64,000 bases of DNA, taken from positions 1 to 64,000 of the forward strand of contig DATGXI010000077.1 of NCBI GenBank assembly GCA_035299065.1, given 5' to 3'. Within the stretch, counting starts at the first letter, position 1, and each line of letters starts with the position of its first letter. Below, one piece after another: positions 1 through 7,787 of the stretch. Source of the stretch: DASPJQ01 sp035299065. Its GTDB lineage: Bacteria > Bacteroidota > Bacteroidia > Flavobacteriales_D > UBA2798. The notes beneath the pieces were generated by a model. That model did no database searches, was not told where the DNA came from, and worked only from the letters and a program-made list of their open reading frames with translations. The position numbers were made by a program, and so were the translations under genes.

Positions 1-899
1 CGAATAATTTCTTTTCCTTTAAAAGGCGCTTCGGGTTCAAACGTAAATTCGGGTACTTCCTTGCGTTGCATAACCCCGAATTTTTTTTCAGCAAGTGCAA
101 AAACCTCTTCGTGGTTAACATCGCCACAAATAATAAGGCCCATGTTGTTGGGTACATAATAGGTATTGAAAAACTCGTACATGCGCCTGAGCGATGGATT
201 TTTCAGGTGCTCGGTTTCACCAAGCGTTGTTTGTTGGCCGTATGGATGATGCTTAAAAAATTTCTTGAGGTAGTCGTCAAAAACCTGCATGTACTTGTCG
301 TCCATCTTGCGGTTTTTTTCCTCGTACACGGTTTCTAATTCAGATTGGAACAGGCGAAAAACCGGTTTTTGAAAACGGTGGCTATAAATTTCCATCCATT
401 TTTCCAATTGGTTTGATGGAAATGTATTGTAATAAACGGTTGACTCAACGGTTGTGTAAGCATTAACACCACTGCCCCCAATTTCGGCCAGCATGCGGTC
501 AACTTCATTGGGAATGGCGTACTCACCAGCTTTTATGGACAGCTCGTTTATTTTTAGCTGTATTTTTAAACGCGCTTTGTCATCGGTTAATTTACCCAAC
601 TCATCGTAATAGTAAGTGATGCTGTCAAGCCAAATTTTTTCGGCTGCAAAATTGGTGGTACCCATTTGCTCGGTTCCTTTAAACAACATATGCTCGAGGT
701 AGTGGGCAATGCCAGTGGCTTCCTTTGGATCATGTTTACTGCCAGCGCGTACGGCAACGGCACCGTAAACCTGGGGTTGCTCGTGGTTTTCAATTACGTA
801 AATGGTAAATCCGTTGGGCAGTATTTTGGAATGGGTTACGGGTTGGGCTGTACCCGCTTTAGTGGCGATTAGAATGAGAAGTATGAGCAGCCTTTGCAT
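1..899 (-). CDS. M16 family zinc metallopeptidase, N-terminal part
   Basis: Reading from the ATG at 897-899 gives 299 residues with no stop before the window edge, so the C-terminal part is missing. A hydrophobic signal peptide (about residues 1-18, ending AGTA-Q) implies export. The inverted zinc motif HYLEH is at residues 66-70 and a downstream acidic stretch near 187-194 (ELETVYEE) is the likely third-ligand region. This is the pitrilysin/processing-peptidase fold, usually 400-950 residues long and acting in the periplasm on peptides or unfolded proteins. A segment of about 30 extra residues sits between the HxxEH motif and the third ligand. It is divergent from prfB. A TAGATTTG box ends only 6 nt before the ATG. 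Confidence 0.9.
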   Translation of the reverse strand, partial: MQRLLILLILIATKAGTAQPVTHSKILPNGFTIYVIENHEQPQVYGAVAVRAGSKHDPKEATGIAHYLEHMLFKGTEQMGTTNFAAEKIWLDSITYYYDELGKLTDDKARLKIQLKINELSIKAGEYAIPNEVDRMLAEIGGSGVNAYTTVESTVYYNTFPSNQLEKWMEIYSHRFQKPVFRLFQSELETVYEEKNRKMDDKYMQVFDDYLKKFFKHHPYGQQTTLGETEHLKNPSLRRMYEFFNTYYVPNNMGLIICGDVNHEEVFALAEKKFGVMQRKEVPEFTFEPEAPFKGKEII

Positions 900-905
900 A
901 GAAGA

Positions 906-913
906 CAAATCTA
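906..913 (-). promoter_or_regulatory. Candidate -7 box of the M16 peptidase gene
   Basis: On the minus strand the sequence reads TAGATTTG, an exact match to the Bacteroidota -7 consensus TAnnTTTG. It lies 6 nt before the start codon, so transcription would start at or next to the ATG. I see no convincing -33 TTG at the usual distance. Confidence 0.35.
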
Positions 914-1039
914 ACGATAATTGGGGTAGATAAGTTGGCTAAGAGATGTTAAGTGATACTAAAAAGTGGCGGTAGCAGTAAGCAGTAGCACGGCTGTTCA
1001 TTCAGGTTTCACAAACGATTACGCTTTTTCAAGGCCGAC

Positions 1040-1134
1040 AAGGGATAGAGGCAAATAGCCCGCAGCGGGGCAAATTCAACATTTAGGAAGAGTGTAAAGC
1101 GAGGACTATGGCCGATAGCCCGGCCCCAAAGCTG
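1040..1134. repeat. Dispersed intergenic repeat, copy A
   Basis: This lies in the 357-nt gene-free gap between the M16 peptidase and prfB. It resembles 33238-33301. Shared blocks are AGGGAT(A/T)GAG, CCCGCAG, CGAGGA and a 3' block AGCCCGGCCCC followed by (A/G)AAG. Copy A carries about 30 extra bases in the middle. The rest of the gap holds no ORF; its end has short TCTCACATCT direct repeats before prfB. Confidence 0.45.
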
Positions 1135-1243
1135 AAGTCACTAGTGGTTTAATGAATGTGCCCTGGTTTGGGGTGGCGCCAAATTTATAAACGCAGGAAT
1201 TTTCTCACATCTCACATCTAATTTCTCACATCTAAAATTTCCC

Positions 1244-1251
1244 TATCTTCG
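1244..1251 (+). promoter_or_regulatory. Candidate -7 box of prfB
   Basis: TATCTTCG differs from TAnnTTTG at one position and ends 5 nt before the prfB ATG. No good -33 element is visible upstream, where the sequence is made of TCTCACATCT repeats. If used, the mRNA would be leaderless or nearly so. Confidence 0.3.
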
Positions 1252-1256
1252 CCCCC

Positions 1257-2346
1257 ATGATCACAACCGAACAATTAGCCAACACAGTTGAGCGCCTTGA
1301 GGCGTTAAGGGGGTATCTTTGACATCGATACCAAACTCATAGAAATTCAAAACGAAGAGGTAAAAACCCAGGACCCTGATTTCTGGAACGACCCTAAACG
1401 TGCGGAAACCATTCTGAAAACCATTCGCGAAAAAAAATACTGGACGGAAGGCTATGTAAAAGCGCGCAAGGAAGTTGACGATTTACAGGTAATTCTTGAT
1501 TTTTTTAAAGACGGTGGCGCTACTGAGCAGGAAGTGGATGCCCAGTTTGCCATTGCGCTTGCGCAGGTAGAGGAGCTGGAATTTAAAAACATGTTGAGCG
1601 CGCCTGAAGACATTAACAGTGCCGTAATACAAATTACAGCGGGTGCCGGTGGAACTGAAAGTTGTGACTGGGCAAGTATGTTGATGCGTATGTATTTGAT
1701 GTGGGGGCAAAAAAAAGGATTTAAGATTACCGAATTGGATCAGCAGCCGGGTGATGTGGCAGGCATAAAAACAGTAACCATACAGTTTGAGGGTGATTTT
1801 GCTTACGGTTATTTAAAAGGCGAAAATGGCGTACACCGTTTGGTGCGCATTAGTCCGTTTGACTCAAACGCAAAACGCCACACCAGTTTTTGCAGCGTAT
1901 ATGCCTACCCGTTAGTAAATGATGAAATTAACATTGAGATTAAGGATGCGGATATTGCTATACAAACATCGCGCAGTGGTGGAGCAGGCGGGCAGAACGT
2001 AAATAAAGTAGAGACCAAGGTGCAGTTGACGCACATTCCAACCGGTATAGTGGTTGTTTGCCAGGTTGAGCGTTCACAAAGCGGTAACCGTGAAAGGGCC
2101 ATGCAGATGTTGAAATCCCAGCTGTACGAATTGGAAATACGCAAACGCAACGAGGCCAAAGCAGTAACCGAAGCGGGTAAGAAAAAAATAGAGTGGGGAT
2201 CGCAAATCAGGAATTATGTTTTACACCCGTATAAGCTGGTAAAAGACGTGCGAACCGATTATGAAACCTCCAACGCATCGGCCGTATTGGATGGCGATCT
2301 GGATCCGTTCATCAAGGCTTATTTGATGGAATACGGAGGGGCTTAA
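1257..2346 (+). CDS. prfB: Peptide chain release factor 2 with programmed +1 frameshift
   Basis: RF2 recognises UGA and UAA and triggers peptide release. The ATG at 1257 opens a 21-codon frame that ends at an in-frame UGA (1320-1322). Skipping T1320 and resuming with GAC at 1321 continues to 2346, giving about 362 residues, the normal RF2 length. The shift site AGGGGGTATCTTTGAC is the same as I recall for E. coli prfB: internal SD-like AGGGGG, slippery CTT, then UGA C. The UGA-reading tripeptide SPF is near residues 199-201 and the catalytic GGQ near 244-246. RF2 therefore autoregulates: low RF2 favours the shift. An ORF caller starting downstream would miss the N-terminal domain. Confidence 0.97.
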
Positions 2347-2430
2347 CAATTCCTGATTTCTAATTCCGAACCAGGAATCACGAATAACAAAAATCGCTGT
2401 TAATTATGTTTTACGTTTAATGCCAAACGA

Positions 2431-2631
2431 ATGAAATTAAACAGGTTTATTGTAATTGGTTGTTTGATTGCTTTGGGTTGTCTTGGCGAGTTTTTTGATA
2501 TTTTAAGGCAATATGAGCATGGTAAAGTGTCAGTTGGTGTATTAATAACAGGTCTTATTATGACGCCTCTTATGCTTTGGCTCTGTTATTATTTAATTCA
2601 AAAGGGCAGGAAAATGCAGAAACCGTATTGA
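2431..2631 (+). CDS. Small two-helix membrane protein, unknown function
   Basis: This encodes 66 residues with a basic N-terminus (MKLNR), a first hydrophobic helix at about 5-25, a short polar loop (DILRQYEHGK) and a second helix at about 36-58, then a basic tail (QKGRKMQKPY). The pattern fits a small inner-membrane hairpin with both ends in the cytoplasm. It lies 84 nt after prfB on the same strand. I recognise no family. Good membrane-protein composition supports it being real, but the short length keeps confidence moderate. Confidence 0.55.
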   Translation: MKLNRFIVIGCLIALGCLGEFFDILRQYEHGKVSVGVLITGLIMTPLMLWLCYYLIQKGRKMQKPY

Positions 2632-2793
2632 GTTTCGAAATTCGAGACTCGCAATTGTAACCATTCGATCAATTTTTTGCACACGTTTAACAAAATACCC
2701 TCTTATATAACTTTTTAATAAGGTTTTTTAATGAACCCATAACAGCAAAGCCTGTACAGGTTATCGAAATTTATTGTCCCAAATAAAACCGAT

Positions 2794-4338
2794 ATGCAAA
2801 AAGTATGGATCATTACAGGACTTGCCACATTGGTAGTTTTATCCTGTTCATCGCCTAAAAACGAGCACCTTATTTCAACTGTGAACCAGCCAGCTGTAAA
2901 CGGGAAACCAACAGCCTCCACTAATTCATGGCGAAATACCGATGTGATGGTTTTGCCTGAGACCAACAATGTGTTAAACGTGCCGCCAACTGATGATCCT
3001 AAGGGCATTGCCATTGTTGACGATAAGCCTGAACAACATTTCCAGGTAAACTGCCTGCGTGATACAACCATTGAAGCTGCTGAGGGGACCAGGATTTTTA
3101 TTCCAAAGGAGGCTTTCAGGAACCGTGAAGGAAAAACTGTAACAACGGTTGATTTTGGAGTACGCGAATATTACAACGATGGCGATATAGTGCTGGCAGG
3201 ATTAACCACCCAATGCAATAAAAAAATGCTGGAAACAGGAGGCATGGTTTACTTAAGCGCCAGTAGCCATGGGAGCGAATGTGCATTAAAAAAAGATAAG
3301 ACAATTGAATTGAGCTTTATTACCAAAACAAAAAAGAAAGAAGGCATGCAATTGTTTACAGGCAATAAAAAAGGCAATACGATTGACTGGGTGTTGGAAA
3401 AACAAATTGGCCCGCGCGTGAACGAAGAAATTTTACCACCACCACCAGTGGCTGTGGAAGCGGTTGAAGATGAAATTGCACCGCCAATGGAAATAATTGG
3501 AGTAAGTGATGAGGTTGAATCTTATTCCAATATAGAAGGCAAGGTTTACCAGGGTTATGATGTAGATGTGCAGCCTGAATACGAGGGTGGCAACCAGGCC
3601 ATGATGGATTATGTAGCGCGTAACATCAATTACCCGCAATACTGCCAGGAAAATTGTATACAGGGAAGAGTGTATGTGCGCTTTACAGTTGATAAAGAGG
3701 GAAACGTTGTGAACCCCGAGATCATGCGTGGTGTTTTTCCCGCTTTGGATAAAGAAGCCAAACGTGTGGTGTCAACATTTTCAAAATGGAAACCTGCAAA
3801 AAAAGGCAGGAAAGAAGTGGCTTGCCAAATGGTATTGCCCATTAATTATAAATTGGATTGCAGTGATTACTCAGCAAGTAAAACAGATCAGCTTGAAAAA
3901 TACTACGAGCAGGAAAAAGTAGATGTAGCTGAGGAAGAGCAGGCTGATTTGGAGTACTACATTATGAGCAGCGCTAAGCTGGGTTGGATCAATTGCGACC
4001 GTTTTCCGGCAGTAAAGGCAACAGAAAGGCTTGCCGTTAATGAGACCGATGGAACTAACACGAACATACGGATGGTTTTTAAAAATATAAATTCAGTTAT
4101 GGGATCGGTATATGAAGAAAGCAAAAATGTATTTGCGTTCAATGCGATTCCTGCTAATGAAAAAATTACGCTTATTGGTTTTAAGAAAGTTGGCACTAAA
4201 AATTACATTGCCGTAAAGGAAACCAATACCAGTGTAAGATTACACACGCTTACTTATAAGGAAGTTTCATTGGAGGAGTTGAAAGCAATTGTAAAGAAAT
4301 TGAATGGAAACGGAAATGCGGGAATGGCGATGAATTAA
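2794..4338 (+). CDS. Lipoprotein with TonB C-terminal-like domain
   Basis: This 514-residue protein has a lipoprotein signal peptide with a lipobox ending in Cys18 (VLSC). Residues about 75-200 form an unidentified beta-rich domain. Residues about 259-352 match the TonB C-terminal domain: a YPEYA-like NINYPQYC, then GRVYVRFTVDKEGNV and a basic SKWKPAKKG turn, as in TonB-box-binding domains. A further C-terminal domain begins at KLGWINCDRF (about residue 391), a phrase seen in Bacteroidota secreted proteins. TonB normally has an N-terminal membrane anchor and a proline-rich spacer; here the anchor is a lipid, so it probably does not transduce energy with ExbBD and may be a structural or sensing part in the periplasm. 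Confidence 0.75.
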   Translation: MQKVWIITGLATLVVLSCSSPKNEHLISTVNQPAVNGKPTASTNSWRNTDVMVLPETNNVLNVPPTDDPKGIAIVDDKPEQHFQVNCLRDTTIEAAEGTRIFIPKEAFRNREGKTVTTVDFGVREYYNDGDIVLAGLTTQCNKKMLETGGMVYLSASSHGSECALKKDKTIELSFITKTKKKEGMQLFTGNKKGNTIDWVLEKQIGPRVNEEILPPPPVAVEAVEDEIAPPMEIIGVSDEVESYSNIEGKVYQGYDVDVQPEYEGGNQAMMDYVARNINYPQYCQENCIQGRVYVRFTVDKEGNVVNPEIMRGVFPALDKEAKRVVSTFSKWKPAKKGRKEVACQMVLPINYKLDCSDYSASKTDQLEKYYEQEKVDVAEEEQADLEYYIMSSAKLGWINCDRFPAVKATERLAVNETDGTNTNIRMVFKNINSVMGSVYEESKNVFAFNAIPANEKITLIGFKKVGTKNYIAVKETNTSVRLHTLTYKEVSLEELKAIVKKLNGNGNAGMAMN

Positions 4339-4356
4339 TTGGTTGTTTTTACTGCT

Positions 4357-4869
4357 TTAGTATTTTGGATTTGGGCATGTGCATTCATTCACATATTTTT
4401 TGTCATTGATGTAATAATAATCGTCCCAGAACCAAGCCCGGCAATGTGTTCGCAATAAACCGTACTTAGGATGGAAAACGTACAGGATTTCATCATCCGG
4501 ATAATTCTCATCATCCTTGTATTCGTATATGATAGAAGGAACATGAATAATGCTGTCAGTACCGATTTTTTTTGGTTTGAATTTTCTCCCATCAATTTCG
4601 AGTATAGAGTCTTTTTTTATATAGGTAACTACAAGCGGTTTTTTATTGAGCCAAACAGTGTCACGATTAATAAGCTTAAAAAAAACAGGAAGCGTGTAGG
4701 TGAACGTTTTTTTTAGTTTTGAAGTCTCAATTTCAAGAGTAAACGCCTCGTAATGAAAATCGGAAGGCATTGTGTTGCGATCACAAGTGGCCCTTTGCCC
4801 ATGTTGCACCGATTTTTGCCCAGGTGAAATCAAAGGGATCAAGATACCGATGAAAACGATGCATTTCAT
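4357..4869 (-). CDS. Secreted protein of unknown function
   Basis: From the ATG at 4867-4869 this encodes about 170 residues with a signal peptide (KCIVFIGILIPLISPGQ). A TTG two codons upstream is possible but less likely. The mature part is beta-rich and aromatic, with several cysteines, including a C-terminal CTC. I recognise no family. It is convergent with the TonB-domain lipoprotein (18-nt gap) and lies just downstream of the small Tudor-like gene on the same strand, so it may be co-transcribed with pcrA. Confidence 0.6.
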   Translation of the reverse strand: MKCIVFIGILIPLISPGQKSVQHGQRATCDRNTMPSDFHYEAFTLEIETSKLKKTFTYTLPVFFKLINRDTVWLNKKPLVVTYIKKDSILEIDGRKFKPKKIGTDSIIHVPSIIYEYKDDENYPDDEILYVFHPKYGLLRTHCRAWFWDDYYYINDKKYVNECTCPNPKY

Positions 4870-4875
4870 TTGCAA

Positions 4876-5133
4876 TTAGTTGATAACTGTAAGCTTGGCA
4901 AAACGCAGTAACAATTGTTTTTTTAATCCTTTTTGAAATAAAATAGTTGCTTTTGCATTTGGTTCCTCGCCATCAATGGCAAGAATTTCTCCTTTACCAA
5001 ATTTTTCATGCATAACGTTTAATCCAACACGCAACGAGTCGGCTGACACTGCGCCCTCAACACTTGTTGAGCCGGATGACGAAACAGTTTTAAGTTTACT
5101 GGGATCGGGTCTATTCGATTTTGGGTAGGCCAT
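4876..5133 (-). CDS. Free-standing copy of the PcrA/UvrD C-terminal domain
   Basis: This encodes 85 residues. The last 50 or so match the end of the adjacent helicase almost position by position: NVMHEKFGKG, then (A/V)IDG/AIEG-EPN-KATI and KQLLLRFAKLTVI(N/D). The linker before it (PDPSKLKTVSSSG) also resembles the helicase linker (PDPKNLKKVSAAS). In PcrA/UvrD this tail is a Tudor-like fold that contacts RNA polymerase. The gene lies 92 bp downstream of pcrA on the same strand, so it looks like a tandem partial duplication given its own ATG. The conserved core argues for selection, not decay. Function as a separate polymerase-binding module is inference. Confidence 0.75.
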   Translation of the reverse strand: MAYPKSNRPDPSKLKTVSSSGSTSVEGAVSADSLRVGLNVMHEKFGKGEILAIDGEEPNAKATILFQKGLKKQLLLRFAKLTVIN

Positions 5134-5225
5134 GTTTCTTTTTTAAGTTTGAGTGAGGCCTAATGGAAATGGTATCCCTGTTAAGCAGTTCTTTTAGCAT
5201 ATCCCTGCCAGGGCATCATTAATAA

Positions 5226-7556
5226 TTAATCAATCACCGTTAATTTCGCAAAGCGTAAAAGTAGTTGTTTTTGTCCTTCAGTTGGGAAAAAAATGGTGGC
5301 TTTTGTGTTCGGTTCTGCACCTTCAATGGCAATAACTTTACCTTTCCCAAACTTTTCATGCATAACGTTTTGTCCAATGCTTAAGGAAGTTACCGGGGTT
5401 CCTCCGCCTTCAACCGGGCTTGCTGCCGATACCTTTTTGAGGTTCTTTGGGTCAGGTAATGCTGATTTTTGAGGTAAAGGTTGTGGGGCTTTTTTTGGTG
5501 CGTAGGTATTTCCACCACTAAATTTTTTCTGGAACGGTAATTTCTGGAACCCACCTCCAAAATCCAGGTCTTCAAAGCCTGGTTGCTTAACTGGTGCATT
5601 CAGTGGCATTTCCACGCAGTCGGCATCAATTTCATCAATAAACCTGCTGGGTTCGCCATGGGTAAGATTTCCCCAACGATAGCGGGTTAAGGCATAGGAG
5701 ATCATGGCGCGTTTTTCGGCCCGTGTTATGGCAACATAAAACAGCCTGCGCTCTTCTTCAAGGTCGGCATCACTTGATAGTGATAATTGCGATGGAAATA
5801 AATTTTCTTCCATACCTACAATATATACGTACGGAAATTCAAGTCCTTTTGCTGCATGAATGGTCATCATGGTTACCTTATCATTCCCCTCTGGGTCATC
5901 CTGGTCAGCATCAGTAAGCAGGGCTACATCAATTAAAAAGTCGGCAAGTGTGCGTTGTTCTCCTTCGGGTGCATTTTCGGTAAATTCTTTTATACCGTTT
6001 AACAATTCCTGTACGTTTTCATAACGGCTAACGCCTTCAGGACTTTTGTCATCATACAAATCTTTGAGCAGGGCTGTTGAGGCAGCAATGTGACTTCCAA
6101 GATCAAAAGCGCTCATGCGGTTCATTTCAATGCGAAAGCTTTTGATCATGTTACAGAAATCGCGCAATTTATTTTGTGCCCCTGTGTTTAATTTTACGCC
6201 ATAACGCTCAGGTTCTTCAATCACGTTCCAAATACCGGTTTGCTGTTCGGCTGTAGCAACAATAAGGGCATCAACGGTTGCATCGCCAATACCGCGTTTT
6301 GGATAATTAATAATGCGTTTCAGGGCTTCTTCATCATTTGGGTTTGCGGTTAACCTGAAATACGCCAATAAATCTTTAATCTCTTTACGCTGGTAAAACG
6401 ATAAGCCTCCATAAATGCGGTAAGCAATATTCAGTTTTCGCAAGGCTTCCTCAAAGGAACGCGATTGGGCATTTGTGCGGTAAAGAATGGCAAAATTCTT
6501 ATTGTGCGCCTGGAAATTCATTTTGGTGTCGAAAATTGATTGCGCAATTAACTGCCCCTCTTCGTTGTCACTTGCGGCACGCACTACTTTTATTTTTTCA
6601 CCATCGGCATTGTCAGTCCATACTTTTTTTTCAAGTTGCTCTGAATTTTTTGATATTACACTATTGGCTGCGTTAACAATTACTTTTGTTGATCGGTAAT
6701 TTTGCTCAAGTTTAAATGTTTTTACATCGGGATAATCTTTCCGGTAATTCAAAATATTCTGAATATCGGCTCCCCTGAAACCATAAATACTTTGTGCATC
6801 GTCACCTACCACGCAAATATTTTCATTTAATGCGGCAAGTTTTTTAATGATCAGGTACTGTGAATAATTGGTGTCCTGGTACTCATCAACCAAAATATAA
6901 TGGAAGCGGTGCTGATATTTATATAAAACCTCGGGATAATCACGCAGCAGTACGTTGGTTTTGAAAAGCAAATCATCAAAGTCCATGGCGCCCGCTTTGT
7001 AACAGCGTAAATCATACTGTGCAAAAACTTCGGCAACGCGTGGTTGGCCGCGCATACGGTCTTCGGCCATCAGATCGGTATTTTGTGCGTAGTTTTTGGC
7101 TGATATCAATGAATTTTTGGCAGAAGATATGCGGTTATAGACCATGCCAGGTTTGTAAATCTTGTCGTCAAGGTTCATTTCCTTGAGAATGGATTTTATG
7201 AGGTTTTTACTGTCGGCCGTGTCGTAAATGGTGAAATCATTGGGATAGCCAATTTTTTCGGCTTCAATGCGCAGAATTTTCGCAAATACCGAGTGAAAGG
7301 TTCCCATCCAAAGGCTTTGTGATTTGCCTGGACCCACTACTTTGGCAATGCGGTCCTTCATTTCACGCGCTGCTTTGTTTGTAAAGGTCAGGGCAAGAAT
7401 GTTTGCGGGATTTACTCCACTGTTAATGAGGTGGGCAATGCGGTAGGTAAGTACGCGTGTTTTTCCAGAGCCGGCACCTGCAATAACCATGGTAGGACCC
7501 TGTATGTTCACAACCGCTTCGCGCTGAGCCGCGTTTAACCCTTCTAAATAATCCAT
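5226..7556 (-). CDS. pcrA: UvrD/PcrA-type superfamily 1A DNA helicase
   Basis: This 776-residue ATP-dependent 3'-5' helicase serves nucleotide-excision and replication-fork repair. Motif I is GAGSGKTRV, Ia LTFTNKAAREM, II VDEYQDTN, III GDDAQSIYGFRGA, IV EQNYRST, V TIHAAKGLEF and VI FYVAITRAEKR, all in the expected order. Residues about 670-725 are a low-complexity Lys/Pro/Gln linker. The last 55 or so form the Tudor-like tail duplicated in the next gene. The ATG at 7554-7556 gives the expected N-terminus (LNAAQREAV). It is divergent from the 7788 gene. Confidence 0.96.
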   Translation of the reverse strand: MDYLEGLNAAQREAVVNIQGPTMVIAGAGSGKTRVLTYRIAHLINSGVNPANILALTFTNKAAREMKDRIAKVVGPGKSQSLWMGTFHSVFAKILRIEAEKIGYPNDFTIYDTADSKNLIKSILKEMNLDDKIYKPGMVYNRISSAKNSLISAKNYAQNTDLMAEDRMRGQPRVAEVFAQYDLRCYKAGAMDFDDLLFKTNVLLRDYPEVLYKYQHRFHYILVDEYQDTNYSQYLIIKKLAALNENICVVGDDAQSIYGFRGADIQNILNYRKDYPDVKTFKLEQNYRSTKVIVNAANSVISKNSEQLEKKVWTDNADGEKIKVVRAASDNEEGQLIAQSIFDTKMNFQAHNKNFAILYRTNAQSRSFEEALRKLNIAYRIYGGLSFYQRKEIKDLLAYFRLTANPNDEEALKRIINYPKRGIGDATVDALIVATAEQQTGIWNVIEEPERYGVKLNTGAQNKLRDFCNMIKSFRIEMNRMSAFDLGSHIAASTALLKDLYDDKSPEGVSRYENVQELLNGIKEFTENAPEGEQRTLADFLIDVALLTDADQDDPEGNDKVTMMTIHAAKGLEFPYVYIVGMEENLFPSQLSLSSDADLEEERRLFYVAITRAEKRAMISYALTRYRWGNLTHGEPSRFIDEIDADCVEMPLNAPVKQPGFEDLDFGGGFQKLPFQKKFSGGNTYAPKKAPQPLPQKSALPDPKNLKKVSAASPVEGGGTPVTSLSIGQNVMHEKFGKGKVIAIEGAEPNTKATIFFPTEGQKQLLLRFAKLTVID

Positions 7557-7787
7557 TATTTAAAGGTAATTTGTTTTAAGGAAGGGGAATTGACTTAGCA
7601 ACCGTTTTTACAGACTTGTTGAAAAATACTAACCCTAAACTTCATTATTAGCCATTGGTAACATGGGTAGCCATAGAACTGGTATAAAATTATAGAATCT
7701 GTGAGTATCTGTGCGATCTGTGGCTATTTAACGGGTAATGCGTAATTGCTATGGGTTGAGATTGCGGAATTTTAGTATTTTTAATGC

